A DNA stretch of 64,000 nt. It comes from an uncultured Acidobacteriaceae bacterium. Lineage in GTDB: Bacteria; Acidobacteriota; Terriglobia; Terriglobales; Acidobacteriaceae. The notes beneath the pieces were generated by a model. That model was not told the DNA's origin and did not search any database. It saw only the letters and a list, made by a program, of their open reading frames with translations. Made by a program: the position numbers and the translations under genes. This document shows, one piece after another, positions 20,640 through 30,131 of the stretch. The first letter of the stretch is position 1. Each line of letters begins with the position of its first letter. Location: assembly GCA_903842065.1 (NCBI GenBank), contig CAIMKZ010000098.1, positions 147,931 to 211,930 on the forward strand, given 5' to 3'.

Positions 20640-21674
20640 ATGAGTAACGCCGCCGGAATCGACCCGATCGAGCTGACTCGCCAGCTTTGCGCCATTGTTT
20701 CGACCACATATCAGGAGGGCGAGGTGGGCGACTTCCTTGCCGGATATCTGGCCGAGCGCGGCTGGGAGATCGAAAAGACTCCGGTGGAACAGCCTGCCGA
20801 GAGCGGCGTTACGAGCGAGCGGTGGAACGTCTACGCGGGTACGCGGGGCCAGACGCCGGAGCTGGTCTTTTCCACGCACATGGACACGGTTCCACCTTAC
20901 ATCCCCTTCAGCGAAGACGATGAGTTCTTGTACGGGCGCGGGGTTTCAGACGCCAAGGGCATTATCGCTGCGCAGGTGGCAGCGGCGACCGCCCTGCGGG
21001 CCGAGGGCTTCCGCGTAGGGATGCTGTTTGTGAGTGGCGAGGAGCGGGACTCGGCCGGTGCCAAGGCTGCGAACGAGAACCCCAAGCCGAGCCGGTTTCT
21101 GATCAACGGCGAACCTACCGACAACCGCCTCGCGCTGTCCTCGAAGGGTGCTCTGCGGGCGGTGATTCGCGCGAAGGGCAAGATGGCGCACTCGGCTTAT
21201 CCGGAGCTGGGCGACTCGGCCGTAAACAAGCTCGTCGAGGTTCTGCACCGGATGCTCGCGATCGAACTGCCTGTGACCGAAGGCATCGGCCCCAGCACGC
21301 TCAACATCGGCCAGATCAGCGGCGGCCATGCGCCGAACGTAATCGCCGACAAGGCCGAAGCGCAGATATTGGTTCGCTTGGTAAGCGACTCCTCGCCGGT
21401 TCGCAAGGCGCTCGTCGATGCCGCAGGAGATCTGGCCGAGGTCGAGTTCACGCTCGAACTGCCATTCGTAAGGTTGAAAGCGGTCGAAGGCCTTCCGACG
21501 ATGGTAGCCAAGTTCACCACCGACATTCCGCAGTTGAGCAACTGGGGCGAGCCGCTGCTGCTGGGTCCGGGCTCGATCCACGTGGCCCACACGCCGGACG
21601 AGAAGCTGGCCAAGAAGGAGCTGCTCGAAGCCGTGGAGCTTTACATCAAGGTGGGACGGCAGTTGCTGGGCTGA
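20640..21674 (+). CDS. M20 family metallopeptidase/deacylase
   Basis: A 344-residue dinuclear zinc hydrolase of the ArgE/DapE/CPG2 type. Metal ligands are seen in STHMDT (His80), GRGVSDAKG (Asp104) and GEE (134-135, catalytic Glu and ligand); the lid domain covers about 165-275. Possible substrates are acetylornithine, succinyl-diaminopimelate or other N-acyl amino acids; the context gives no choice. The ATG lies 9 nt after a -10-like TATTCT with no Shine-Dalgarno, so the mRNA is probably leaderless. Confidence 0.87.
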   Translation: MSNAAGIDPIELTRQLCAIVSTTYQEGEVGDFLAGYLAERGWEIEKTPVEQPAESGVTSERWNVYAGTRGQTPELVFSTHMDTVPPYIPFSEDDEFLYGRGVSDAKGIIAAQVAAATALRAEGFRVGMLFVSGEERDSAGAKAANENPKPSRFLINGEPTDNRLALSSKGALRAVIRAKGKMAHSAYPELGDSAVNKLVEVLHRMLAIELPVTEGIGPSTLNIGQISGGHAPNVIADKAEAQILVRLVSDSSPVRKALVDAAGDLAEVEFTLELPFVRLKAVEGLPTMVAKFTTDIPQLSNWGEPLLLGPGSIHVAHTPDEKLAKKELLEAVELYIKVGRQLLG

Positions 21675-21689
21675 ACGCCTGCTCCAACA

Positions 21690-21726
21690 AATCAGAAGGG
21701 GCGCGATCATCGCGCCCCTTCTGATT
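21690..21726. terminator. Bidirectional terminator hairpin, 17-bp perfect stem
   Basis: Positions 21690-21706 pair perfectly with 21710-21726 around the loop TCA, GC-rich inside and AT-rich outside. It separates the convergent M20 peptidase and GT39 genes. Confidence 0.85.
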
Positions 21727-21746
21727 TCACTTCAACCAAAAGTCCA

Positions 21747-23741
21747 CTACGGCAACGGCCGATCAGTCCACAACTGCTTGTCGGAGATCGTCGCCACCGG
21801 TATCAACTTCGAACCAAGCACTTTTTCGGCCTTGGTAATATCCTGATCCTCGGCAAACAGCCACTTGCGTTCGCCCGTGCCCCAATCGGCGGCAAGCTGC
21901 GCGTCGCTCAGGAAGATATCCGGCGCATCGGGATAGCAGGAGCCCCACAGCAGCGGCGTGCCCTCGCCGTTCTGCCCGCAGCGGGGCAGAACCAGCAGGC
22001 TGGGCCGGTGCTGGAAGAACTCGTGCGTGTAAAACACCACGCTTGAGCCCACCGACTGCTCGCCGTAGATGATGAAGGTGTCGTTCGGCGTGCCTTTTTC
22101 CATAATGATGTCGGCCGCCTGCTTCGAACTCAGCATCGGCTGGAAGCGGGCGAAGGCGATGTGCGCCGCGACGAAGAAGACCGCGATAGTGATGGCGATC
22201 GACACCGTCGAAGCCACATGTTTGCCGCGCAACCTGAGCATCCATCCGGCGATGGGCCCGATAAGCAGCGCGATCATGGCCAGAGCGGCAGGCAGCCGCA
22301 GAGCCGCGAAGGAGCTGCCCGTCAGGTCGAAGAGGTGCGACATGGAGAGCGTGTAGTCGCCCACGCCGCGATGGGCCAGCACCGTGCCGATGTCGGGAAC
22401 GAAGGGCAGGCTGCGCGAGGTCCACAGGTCCCAGAACAGCGCCGCCGCCGAGACCACTCCGATCACGGCGAAGACGGCCTGCGCATTCGTAAGCCACTTG
22501 ACGGAAAGCACCGCCGGAGCGCCGCCCGAACGGCGGTTCTGCTCGAGATCCGAGACCACGGCGGCGATCAGCATCACCAGCGGCGGCCACACCATGAAGG
22601 TGTAGTACTCCTGGTTCGACGAGATGGCGAAGAAGACGAGCGTCCAGGCCGTGAACAGGCTGAGCAGCCAGATGGTGCGAACGCGGAACTTGAGCCGCCG
22701 GACGTGGGTGGCAACGTCCTCGCGCAGGGCGTTGTCGATGTAGAAGTCCACCGTCTGGCCCGAGTCCTGGCGCATGTGCCGCATCCACTGGCTGCGGGTC
22801 TTCCATGCCGTAACAACCACGGCGGGCAGGAAGAGGCTCCAGGGAAAGATCCACGCCAGCTGCGTCAGCCAGTAGGCATAGCCGGGCATCTTGTTGTAGT
22901 CGTGCGGATAGCGCAGGCTGAAGAAGCGCAGCACATGCTCGTTGATGAAGTAGAAGTAGAAGAACCCATGCACGTTGCCGAGCGTGGGGTGGTTGCCTAC
23001 AGCGATGCCCTGATCGGGATTAGCCAGCCCGCAGAGAATGTGCCAGGGAGCGGCAATCGCGAGAAAGAGCAGCGGGCCGGAGATGAGCTTGATCTGCTTC
23101 CACTTGCGCCACTGGCCGGTAAGGATCAGATACGGAATGGCCGCGCCGAAGAAGAACACCGGCGCAATGAGCCCCTTGGTAAGCAGCGCCAGCGCTACGC
23201 AAGCCCACATCCAGTAAAAGCGGGTCGGCTTCTCGTCCTCAAAACCCGTGATCAGTCCATAGAGAGCCGCCAGCAGGAAGAACGAAAGAATCGCCTCGGG
23301 GATGATGAAGCGCGTGAACAGGAAGCCGCCCACCATGGTGAGCGAACCCATGCCCGCATAAAGCCCGGCGCGGTCACCCCACGCCCTGCTGCTCCACAGC
23401 CAGGCCAGCCAGCACAGTCCCAGCATGGCCAGCGCGTTCGGCAGGTGGGTGGTGAAGGAGTTCTCAACCCCGGTGACGCGGTAGAGCGCTGCGACGAACC
23501 AGTACGGAAGCGGCGGCTTTTCAATATAGCGGATGCCGTCGATCTTGGGCGTAACCCAGTCGCCGGTGTCGGCGATGGACTGGGCCGCCTGGGCATGCGA
23601 GGCATCGACGTCGTCCATAAGGGGCGGGGTCCAGAGCGATGCGAAGTAGATGACGACGAAAAGCGCCGCGAAGAAGAGCCACGCGGCACGCGTGGAGATC
23701 GCTGTGGAGGGCCGTTGAGCGGAATCGGAGGCTGCGTTCAT
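21747..23741 (-). CDS. GT39/ArnT-like glycosyltransferase, polytopic membrane protein
   Basis: A 664-residue protein with about 12 hydrophobic segments and a soluble C-terminal part. The N-terminal DDVDASHAQAA plus YIEKPPLPYW block is typical of the PMT/ArnT (GT39/GT83) superfamily that transfers sugars from polyprenyl-phosphate donors to lipid or protein on the periplasmic side. ATG 23741 is supported by GAGGAAGACA just upstream. Donor and acceptor are unknown; lipid A or cell-surface glycan modification is plausible. Confidence 0.85.
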   Translation of the reverse strand: MNAASDSAQRPSTAISTRAAWLFFAALFVVIYFASLWTPPLMDDVDASHAQAAQSIADTGDWVTPKIDGIRYIEKPPLPYWFVAALYRVTGVENSFTTHLPNALAMLGLCWLAWLWSSRAWGDRAGLYAGMGSLTMVGGFLFTRFIIPEAILSFFLLAALYGLITGFEDEKPTRFYWMWACVALALLTKGLIAPVFFFGAAIPYLILTGQWRKWKQIKLISGPLLFLAIAAPWHILCGLANPDQGIAVGNHPTLGNVHGFFYFYFINEHVLRFFSLRYPHDYNKMPGYAYWLTQLAWIFPWSLFLPAVVVTAWKTRSQWMRHMRQDSGQTVDFYIDNALREDVATHVRRLKFRVRTIWLLSLFTAWTLVFFAISSNQEYYTFMVWPPLVMLIAAVVSDLEQNRRSGGAPAVLSVKWLTNAQAVFAVIGVVSAAALFWDLWTSRSLPFVPDIGTVLAHRGVGDYTLSMSHLFDLTGSSFAALRLPAALAMIALLIGPIAGWMLRLRGKHVASTVSIAITIAVFFVAAHIAFARFQPMLSSKQAADIIMEKGTPNDTFIIYGEQSVGSSVVFYTHEFFQHRPSLLVLPRCGQNGEGTPLLWGSCYPDAPDIFLSDAQLAADWGTGERKWLFAEDQDITKAEKVLGSKLIPVATISDKQLWTDRPLP

Positions 23742-23901
23742 TGTCTTCCTCAAAATAAGGATATCAGCCGCAAACTTCGGTTTGTGTGACGGATGGACTT
23801 TGATTGGCCCGCGCACTGGTGGCGTCTCACCGGCCGGAGTCGGGTAAACGTGCCAACACCCCCTGCCCGGATCGTGTATCTTGAGGCGTGAAAGGTCCCC
23901 G

Positions 23902-25452
23902 ATGCCCACATTCGCCGCCGTTGACGTTGGATCGAACTCCTGCCGCCTGAGAATCGCACGCGTAGTCAACCACAAGCTCAAGACCGTGGCGGAGGATCGC
24001 GAGGTGACGCGGCTTGGTTCCAGCGTCTTCGACTCCGGGCTCATCTCTCCGGAGGCCATGTCGGCCACGCTGCGCGCGCTCAAGCGCTTCCACCGAACCG
24101 TGCAATCTCATGGGGTAGACAAGATTCGCCTGGTTGCCACCTCCGCCATGCGAGACGCCCGCAACGGCGCGGCCTTCCAGGCCTGGGTAAAGGCCGAGAC
24201 CGGCTGGAACCTTGAAATCATCTCCGGCCTCGAAGAGGGCCGCCTGATCCACCTCGGCGTCTCCAATCTTGAGCCGGGTGCGGCCGGCCGGGTGATGCTG
24301 CTCGACCTGGGCGGCGGCAGTTGCGAGATCACGCTCAGCGACAAGAAGCACATCAAGGAAACGGTGAGCCTGCCCCTGGGCGCGGTGCGGCTGACCGAGC
24401 AATTCCTCTCCTCCGACCCGCCAACAGCCGATTCGCTGGCGCAGATGCGCCGCCTCATCCAGCGCGAACTGCGCAAGGCCCACCGCAAGTTGCAGCCCGG
24501 CCGCGTGCCGCTGGTGATCGCAACCTCTGGAACCGCCGCGGCGCTCTCCGACGCATGGGTGGCGATGGCCAGGAGCGCGAAGGGCGGTGCAAAGAGCGGC
24601 AAGACCGCATCTCTCGGAGTCGTACCAACCAGTTCCGTACGCGCGCTGGCCAAGAAGCTGAGCAAGATGCCGCTGCCCGAGCGCGAAACCGTGGCCGGCA
24701 TCGGCCCGCGCCGCGCGGAGATCATTGTGCCCGGCGCCGAGGTTTACGCCGAGCTGCTTGAGAGCTATAGCCTCGCCGGCTTTCGCTACTCGCCGCTCGG
24801 ACTGCGCGACGGCATCCTCGAACAGATGCTGGTGGCCGAGGACAGCCGTGCCCGCGAGCACGCCGAGTTCGAACACGAGCGCTGGGAGAGCGTGCTGGCC
24901 ACCGCCAAGCGATACGGAGTCGACATCAAGGCCGCCGAACCGGTGCGCGCCCACGCCGTGCAGCTGTTCCGCGATCTCAAGCCAGTGCATAAGCTGCCGG
25001 CCGAGTACGAGGGCTGGCTCGCCGCAGCCGCCATGCTGCGCGAGACCGGCAAGTTCGTCAACCACCAGGGGCATCACCGCCACACGCAGTACATCGTGTC
25101 CAGTTCTGAGATCTACGGCTACACAGCTATCGAGCGCACCATCGTCTCGGCCCTCGCGCGTTACCTGGGTAAGAGCCGCCCGCAGCCCAACGATCGCGCG
25201 CTGCGCAACATTCCCGCCGATCAACATGAAAAAGTGAAACGCGCCGTGGTGTTGCTGCGCCTGGCCGACGCGCTCAATCAGGATCGCGCCAGCGACGTGG
25301 TGCGCGTGCGCACCAAGATCTACCCCAAGCGCGTCTATCTTGAGATCGAGCCGGGACGAACAGGCGCCGAGCTGGAGCTATGGTCGCTGCGCCGCGAGGC
25401 CGCTTACTTCCGCGAGGTCTTTGCGCGCGAACTCTTCTGCACGCTCGAGTAG
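23902..25452 (+). CDS. Ppx/GppA family exopolyphosphatase/pppGpp phosphatase
   Basis: A 516-residue protein. The N-terminal ASKHA-fold phosphatase has DVGSNS (8-13) and LDLGGGSCE (about 134-142). The C-terminal HD-like domain (about 320-516) contains GHHRHTQY. It hydrolyses polyphosphate or pppGpp; the sequence does not separate the two. The ATG at 23902 follows AAAGG. Its 3' end overlaps the convergent sixA gene by 49 bp. Confidence 0.9.
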   Translation: MPTFAAVDVGSNSCRLRIARVVNHKLKTVAEDREVTRLGSSVFDSGLISPEAMSATLRALKRFHRTVQSHGVDKIRLVATSAMRDARNGAAFQAWVKAETGWNLEIISGLEEGRLIHLGVSNLEPGAAGRVMLLDLGGGSCEITLSDKKHIKETVSLPLGAVRLTEQFLSSDPPTADSLAQMRRLIQRELRKAHRKLQPGRVPLVIATSGTAAALSDAWVAMARSAKGGAKSGKTASLGVVPTSSVRALAKKLSKMPLPERETVAGIGPRRAEIIVPGAEVYAELLESYSLAGFRYSPLGLRDGILEQMLVAEDSRAREHAEFEHERWESVLATAKRYGVDIKAAEPVRAHAVQLFRDLKPVHKLPAEYEGWLAAAAMLRETGKFVNHQGHHRHTQYIVSSSEIYGYTAIERTIVSALARYLGKSRPQPNDRALRNIPADQHEKVKRAVVLLRLADALNQDRASDVVRVRTKIYPKRVYLEIEPGRTGAELELWSLRREAAYFREVFARELFCTLE

Positions 25453-25931
25453 AAGCCGCGCACCGTGCGTACATCGAGCAGCCACTGCAAGCGCGGCGGG
25501 TGGTGCCTCATGTCCACGCAGGCAATCGAGCCCTTCCTCATGCGGATGGCCGCGCCGTTCGGGCCGGCGATCAGGTTGCCGAGGAAGCGGAAGATGTTGG
25601 GATTGTGCCCCACCACAAGCATGGTTTCGCGGCCGGTGTGCGCGGCCAGCATGGCCTGGAACTCGATGTACTTCGCCTCTGGAGCCAGGGCCTGGCTGAC
25701 CTCGACCTTGGCCTCGTAGCCAAGCTCGGTGCCCACAAACTGAGCCGTTTGCAGGGCGCGCTTGAGCGGGCTTGAAACCACAACGTCGAGCTGCACCTTG
25801 AGCGCGTTCAGGGCGCGGCCCATGACCATGCACTGGTCCTTGCCCTCTTTTACGAGCGCGCGCTTGGAGTCGAGCGCAGGGTTGCCGAGCATCTTTCCGG
25901 CGTCGGCGTGCCGCATCAGGTAAAGGATCAT
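25404..25931 (-). CDS. SixA-type phosphohistidine phosphatase
   Basis: A 175-residue histidine-phosphatase-superfamily protein. The catalytic motif is LMRHADAG (Arg7, His8) and the second His is in VVGHNP; the small size is typical of SixA, which dephosphorylates His-containing phosphotransfer proteins. The ATG at 25931 gives the family N-terminus; an upstream in-frame extension is unlikely. Its last 16 codons lie antisense to the end of the ppx/gppA-like gene. Confidence 0.88.
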   Translation of the reverse strand: MILYLMRHADAGKMLGNPALDSKRALVKEGKDQCMVMGRALNALKVQLDVVVSSPLKRALQTAQFVGTELGYEAKVEVSQALAPEAKYIEFQAMLAAHTGRETMLVVGHNPNIFRFLGNLIAGPNGAAIRMRKGSIACVDMRHHPPRLQWLLDVRTVRGFYSSVQKSSRAKTSRK

Positions 25932-26031
25932 AAAAATGCCCGGGCGGCTGGCACAGAGTGGCCGCCGCCCCGGATTCCTCATTGTAGCAACAGCGCGGAT
26001 TTCTCCGCGCCGTATGCCGATTCACCGTATA

Positions 26032-27330
26032 TTAGTTCGCCTCGATCAAACCCACCAGACCGTCCACGATTCCGTTCTCAGCGCATCCCGATGCAATCGG
26101 GCTTCCGCTCAGTTCGAAGATTCCCCGGCCATACGCGGCATCGTCCACAATGTAGCCGATGCGGTCGTTCGCCATGGTAATCATCATCGTATTCACCAGC
26201 GGCGAAGCCTTCCGCAAGTGCAGGTAGATGTTGGTCACCACTTCGCCCGAGACGCCGGTAAAGGCGATATCGTTCACCCGGATAACGCTCAGGTGCATCT
26301 TGATATCCGGCGGCTGTTGCGCTCCGCCAGGAGCGTTCGCAGGACGCGGCTTGGTGGCACAGGTGAGGATCTTCTCCCCTGCCCCGATGCGCGCCGTCGC
26401 GACTGGATTTTCGATGCGGTTGGCCACGCGTACAACTTCAGCGCCCAGCATCAGCCCCTCTGCGTCGATGGTCGGGTAAATCGGAGCAGCCTCTTCCTTC
26501 TGTTGCCCCGGCCCGATGAACGTGGGATTCTGGTCCCCGGCCGGCCCAATGGTGAACAGCGCGACTACCTTGTCCTTGAAGTGGGTTTCGATATAGCGCT
26601 CGGCTGCGCCGGCCAGATCGCCCGTCACCTGATCGTTCTCAGGCCCCGCCACTACGGAGTGAACGCCGTAGTTGAACAGCACCGCGATCGGCTCGCCTGC
26701 CGCGTTGTCAAAGCGGACCACCCACACGGTCTTGTCCGAAGGTCCGTCGGGATTCACGCCCAGAACCCACTTATTCTCCCGCTGCACAAACTCGTCGCGG
26801 CTGATGTTCACATAAGAACGCCCCGTGCCGATGCCCATCTTCGCCGGCTGCTCGGCGGCCTTGGCCTTGGTTAGCGCTTCCACAATGCGGTCATAGAGCC
26901 ACGCCGAGTAAGCAGCCGTACCCTCTCCACCGGCCTGCGCCTGCGCACCCGGCGTCACAACCCCGCCGCGCGGAGCGCTGTGGTCGTGGCTGGCGGTCAG
27001 AATAATGTGATCGGCCGCGATGCCCACTTCCTTCTCGATGCGCGCCCGCAGTGCCGTGGTATCGCCGTACTCCACCAGATCGGTAGCTACGATAGCCGCC
27101 TTGCTCGTGCCGTTGTCGATCACCAGCGCGCGCACAAACAGGTGGTCGTGTACGCCGGCGTAAGGCTTGCGCCACAGGTTGGTAAGTCCGGCAAGATTGG
27201 TAGGCGTAGTGTCCACTTTAGCCACGCCAATCTTGAGCGGACCGGCATCCGCGCCGCGCGCCAGCGCGGGAGAGAGGCCGAGACACGTCGCAAAAGCAAG
27301 CACAACAGGAATCAGACGGTTACGCTGCAC
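26032..27330 (-). CDS. Secreted neutral/alkaline ceramidase N-terminal-domain protein
   Basis: A 432-residue exported protein with a signal peptide (hydrophobic 7-20, ALARGADA processing region). TASHDHSAP, GDLAG and GPAGDQNP match the zinc-binding N-terminal domain of neutral ceramidase, but the protein is far shorter than true ceramidases and lacks their C-terminal domain, so the substrate is uncertain. The GTG at 27330 has an excellent AAAAGGAG site upstream. It follows the DoxX gene on the same strand. Confidence 0.82.
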   Translation of the reverse strand: MQRNRLIPVVLAFATCLGLSPALARGADAGPLKIGVAKVDTTPTNLAGLTNLWRKPYAGVHDHLFVRALVIDNGTSKAAIVATDLVEYGDTTALRARIEKEVGIAADHIILTASHDHSAPRGGVVTPGAQAQAGGEGTAAYSAWLYDRIVEALTKAKAAEQPAKMGIGTGRSYVNISRDEFVQRENKWVLGVNPDGPSDKTVWVVRFDNAAGEPIAVLFNYGVHSVVAGPENDQVTGDLAGAAERYIETHFKDKVVALFTIGPAGDQNPTFIGPGQQKEEAAPIYPTIDAEGLMLGAEVVRVANRIENPVATARIGAGEKILTCATKPRPANAPGGAQQPPDIKMHLSVIRVNDIAFTGVSGEVVTNIYLHLRKASPLVNTMMITMANDRIGYIVDDAAYGRGIFELSGSPIASGCAENGIVDGLVGLIEAN

Positions 27331-27462
27331 AGGAGTTACTCCTTTTCTGTTTGGGTCGCATGGAAGCGAACGCACCAGAATACTCCCTGCGCGCGTTGTG
27401 GCGAAAGCAGGCCGGACACAGAGCCTGCGAACAATGGAAACGCGTGATTCGGACACAAGCAT

Positions 27463-27492
27463 GCGATGGGTCCGGAGACCCGGACCCATCGC
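27463..27492 (-). terminator. Hairpin downstream of DoxX gene
   Basis: GCGATGGGTCCGG (27463-27475) and CCGGACCCATCGC (27480-27492) form a 13-bp perfect stem with a 4-nt loop, 44 nt beyond the DoxX stop. There is no T-tract on either strand, so it may be an attenuating or mRNA-protecting hairpin rather than a full terminator. Confidence 0.6.
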
Positions 27493-27536
27493 AGCATGCA
27501 AGCAGACAGACAGTCGCGCTTATCAAGGCAGCACAG

Positions 27537-27980
27537 CTATGCCTTCGGCTTGTCCTTGAGCAGGGCCTCAACGCTGTAGCGGCCAGAACCGGTCACCATC
27601 AGCGCGGCAAAGGCCCACAGGTAGAGCACGATCAGCTCGCCGTGATCGGCGGCCGGACTCTTGCCCAGGAAGCTGAAGTGATGCACAAAGGCCCAGGCGA
27701 TCGCGATGTTGACGAAGGCCCAAGCCGAGAGCCAGCGGGTACCGACGCCGAGAACGATCAGCAGCGAAGCAATGCCGTCGCAGAGCAGAGCGAGCGTCCA
27801 ACTGGTGTTGTGCCCAATGCCGAGGGGGTCGGGAAAGGTAGGGCGGATGAGGGAGAGCGTTGAGACCTTCTCCCAACCATGGCGCAGGAAGAGGGTGCTT
27901 CCGGCGCCGACTCGCAGCAGCAGCAGACCAAGGTCCGTGCAGGTGGGCACAAACCCGGCTTTCAGGATTCTTGCAAACAC
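27537..27980 (-). CDS. DoxX family membrane protein (copy 1)
   Basis: A 147-residue protein with four hydrophobic segments. The GTG at 27980 is chosen because GGAGG lies about 8 nt upstream and because the predicted N-terminus FARILKAGFVP..DLGLLLLRV aligns with the paralogue at 30132-30581; ATG 28028 would add 16 residues without support. DoxX proteins are small membrane proteins linked to redox or thiosulfate metabolism, with no firm function for this subgroup. Confidence 0.85.
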   Translation of the reverse strand: MFARILKAGFVPTCTDLGLLLLRVGAGSTLFLRHGWEKVSTLSLIRPTFPDPLGIGHNTSWTLALLCDGIASLLIVLGVGTRWLSAWAFVNIAIAWAFVHHFSFLGKSPAADHGELIVLYLWAFAALMVTGSGRYSVEALLKDKPKA

Positions 27981-28065
27981 AGGGTAACCTCCGAGTGAAG
28001 CCGAAGCTTCAGGGAATAGCCGGATCATACACGGCCAATTGTAGAGTTGGCTTGCGAAAAACGAC

Positions 28066-28554
28066 TCAGTCCCGTGGCCCCTCGGCAAAGAGCCGTGGCT
28101 GGTCGTCTGGCTGTGGACGCTTGCGGCCCGCGCCGATGAGGCTCACAACCTCAAGCGTCTGGATCGCCTGCCGGGGCACGTAGATGCGCTGAGTATTCGA
28201 TCGCGTATCCGGCGGAGTAAGCAGCAGGCCGCCGCCGGTAACCAGAGACAGATCGTTCTCGGCCAGCCCTTCCAGTTCGTCGCCGTCGGTCAGAGTCATG
28301 CGCAGCCACAGCCCCGCCGCGCGCGGCCGGACTGAGAATCGTTTATGCAGCAGCCGCTCGGGGTTGGCTGCGTCGGCACTGGCCAGGTCGCGCACATAGC
28401 AGACCCACTTCACCTGATCCCAGCCCATGCGCAGAACCTTGCCGGTGGTGTCCAGGATCTCAAGCTCCTCGCCGCCAAGCGACGCACCCGCATAGCCCCC
28501 CACCCAGTCCCGGGAGAACTTGCGCACGATCACCGGTTTGCGGGCAGAGGCCAT
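28066..28554 (-). CDS. Protein of unknown function next to tryptophanase
   Basis: A 162-residue soluble protein I do not recognise. It opens with a basic segment (RKPVIVRKFSRDW), then a beta-rich stretch with LEILDTTGKVLRMGWDQVKWVCYVRD; the C-terminal part has a VPRQAI and a Pro/Gln-rich tail. There is no signal peptide or membrane segment. It lies between tnaA-like and DoxX genes on the same strand, 119 bp after the former, and may be co-transcribed. Confidence 0.75.
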   Translation of the reverse strand: MASARKPVIVRKFSRDWVGGYAGASLGGEELEILDTTGKVLRMGWDQVKWVCYVRDLASADAANPERLLHKRFSVRPRAAGLWLRMTLTDGDELEGLAENDLSLVTGGGLLLTPPDTRSNTQRIYVPRQAIQTLEVVSLIGAGRKRPQPDDQPRLFAEGPRD

Positions 28555-28672
28555 TGCTTTGAATTTTCGCACGCGGAAGGGCGCGGGAGACACATGGATC
28601 GGCGGAGGTGCGCATGGTTGGGCAATAAGGGTGGGGACCACAACCCTCACCGCGCCGCCACACAACTCACCC

Positions 28673-30028
28673 CTAGCCCATCGGCTCCAGGTGCGCGGTA
28701 AAGTGCCGCAGGAAGGGCGCCTCGTAGGTGAGCCGCATCCCCTTGATCCGGTCGCGGCGCTCCCAGACGCGCAGAATAATCTCCACCACGTAATCGATGT
28801 GGCTTTGCGTGTAGACCCGCCGCGGAATGGCCAGCCGCACCAGCTCCATCTGCGCCGCCGAGCCGAACATCAGGCTGCCTATCTCTACCGAACGGATGCC
28901 GCCTTCGAGATACAGCTCAGCCGCCAGGGCCACACCCGGAAACTCGTCCACGGGAACGTGCGGCAGAAACGCTTTGGCGTCGATATAGATGGCGTGGCCG
29001 CCGGGGGGCTGCACAATGGGGACGCCTTTCGCCGAAATGTGGTCGCCCAGGTAGGCTGTCGAGGCAATCCGGTAGCGCAGGTAGTCCTGCTCGAGCGCCT
29101 CCCCTAAACCCACAGCGATCGCCTCCAGATCCCGCCCGGCCAGCCCTCCGTAAGTTGGGTAGCCCTCGGTCAGGATCAGCAGGTCCTTCTCCTGGCGGGC
29201 CAGCAGATCGTCGTTGGTGCAAAGAAATCCGCCGATGTTGGCCATGCCGTCCTTCTTGGCAGACATGGTGCAGCCATCGCCCAGCGCAAACATCTCCTGG
29301 GCAATCTGCCTCGGAGTCTTGTCTGCGTAGCCCGGCTCGCGCTGCTGAACAAAGTACGCGTTCTCGGCAAAACGGCAGGCATCGAAATACAGCGGAATCC
29401 CGTGTTTGTGGCACACGGCCGAAACCGCCCGGGCATTTTCCATTGAAACCGGCTGTCCACCGCCGGAGTTGTTGGTCACCGTGAGCATCACCAGCGGAAT
29501 GCGTTCCCGCCCAACGCGCGCAATCAGGGTATCAAGCGCATCCACATCCATGTTGCCCTTAAAGGGCAAACGCGTCTCCGGATGACGGCCTTCGGGTTTG
29601 AGCAGATCGACAGCTTCAGCCCCTACCGATTCCACGTTGGCGCGCGTCGTGTCAAAGTGCGTGTTGTTCGGCACCACGTCGCCCGGCTTGCACATCACCT
29701 TGAACAGGATGCGCTCCGCGGCGCGGCCCTGATGAGTGGGGATCACATGCTTGTAGCCGAAGATGCTCTGTACGGAGTTCCTGAAGCGGTCGAAGCTGCG
29801 GCTGCCCGCATAGCTCTCGTCGCCTTCCATGATGGCCGCCCACTGATGTGTAGACATGGCTCCGGTGCCGGAGTCGGTCAGCAGGTCGATGAGCACATCG
29901 TCAGCGGGGAGCAGAAACAGGTTGTAGTGCGCGGCGCGCAGCAGTTCCTCCCGCTGTGCCCGAGTGGTCCAGCGAATGGGCTCGACGCTCTTGATGCGAA
30001 ACGGCTCGAAAACGGTCTTGGTCGGCAT
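28673..30028 (-). CDS. tnaA: Tryptophanase (beta-eliminating PLP lyase)
   Basis: A 451-residue PLP enzyme of the tryptophanase/tyrosine phenol-lyase family, splitting tryptophan into indole, pyruvate and ammonia. LTDSGTGAM, PTHQGRAAE, FDACRFAENAYF and SAKKDG (256-261, PLP Lys259) are family motifs. RSVEIGS (379-385) has Ile383 where tyrosine phenol-lyases have the substrate-binding Arg, favouring tryptophanase. ATG 30028 follows GGGAG. No tnaB permease or separate tnaC-like leader is seen; two DoxX genes flank it. Confidence 0.88.
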   Translation of the reverse strand: MPTKTVFEPFRIKSVEPIRWTTRAQREELLRAAHYNLFLLPADDVLIDLLTDSGTGAMSTHQWAAIMEGDESYAGSRSFDRFRNSVQSIFGYKHVIPTHQGRAAERILFKVMCKPGDVVPNNTHFDTTRANVESVGAEAVDLLKPEGRHPETRLPFKGNMDVDALDTLIARVGRERIPLVMLTVTNNSGGGQPVSMENARAVSAVCHKHGIPLYFDACRFAENAYFVQQREPGYADKTPRQIAQEMFALGDGCTMSAKKDGMANIGGFLCTNDDLLARQEKDLLILTEGYPTYGGLAGRDLEAIAVGLGEALEQDYLRYRIASTAYLGDHISAKGVPIVQPPGGHAIYIDAKAFLPHVPVDEFPGVALAAELYLEGGIRSVEIGSLMFGSAAQMELVRLAIPRRVYTQSHIDYVVEIILRVWERRDRIKGMRLTYEAPFLRHFTAHLEPMG

Positions 30029-30131
30029 GGAGAAAGTGCTCCCGGAGCGCGCTGTTCTTCTCTGCCTCGCGTAAAATCCGGCAGACGACGCCCAACGCAT
30101 TCTACCGCTGTTGCCGCCACTGCCGTTCTTC

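Noticed and set aside
23769..23786. Hairpin with a TTCG loop between the GT39 and ppx/gppA-like genes
   Set aside because: Only 7 pairs with one G-U pair; position between divergent genes gives no termination role and a regulatory role is unsupported.
22161..23789. 542-codon plus-strand frame opposite the GT39 gene
   Set aside because: A shadow frame typical of GC-rich coding; the minus-strand protein has clear family motifs and membrane segments.
30029..30131. tnaC-like leader peptide upstream of tryptophanase
   Set aside because: The only upstream frame (ATG near 30100) is in frame with tnaA and would be an N-terminal extension; there is no separate short frame with a regulatory Trp and stop.
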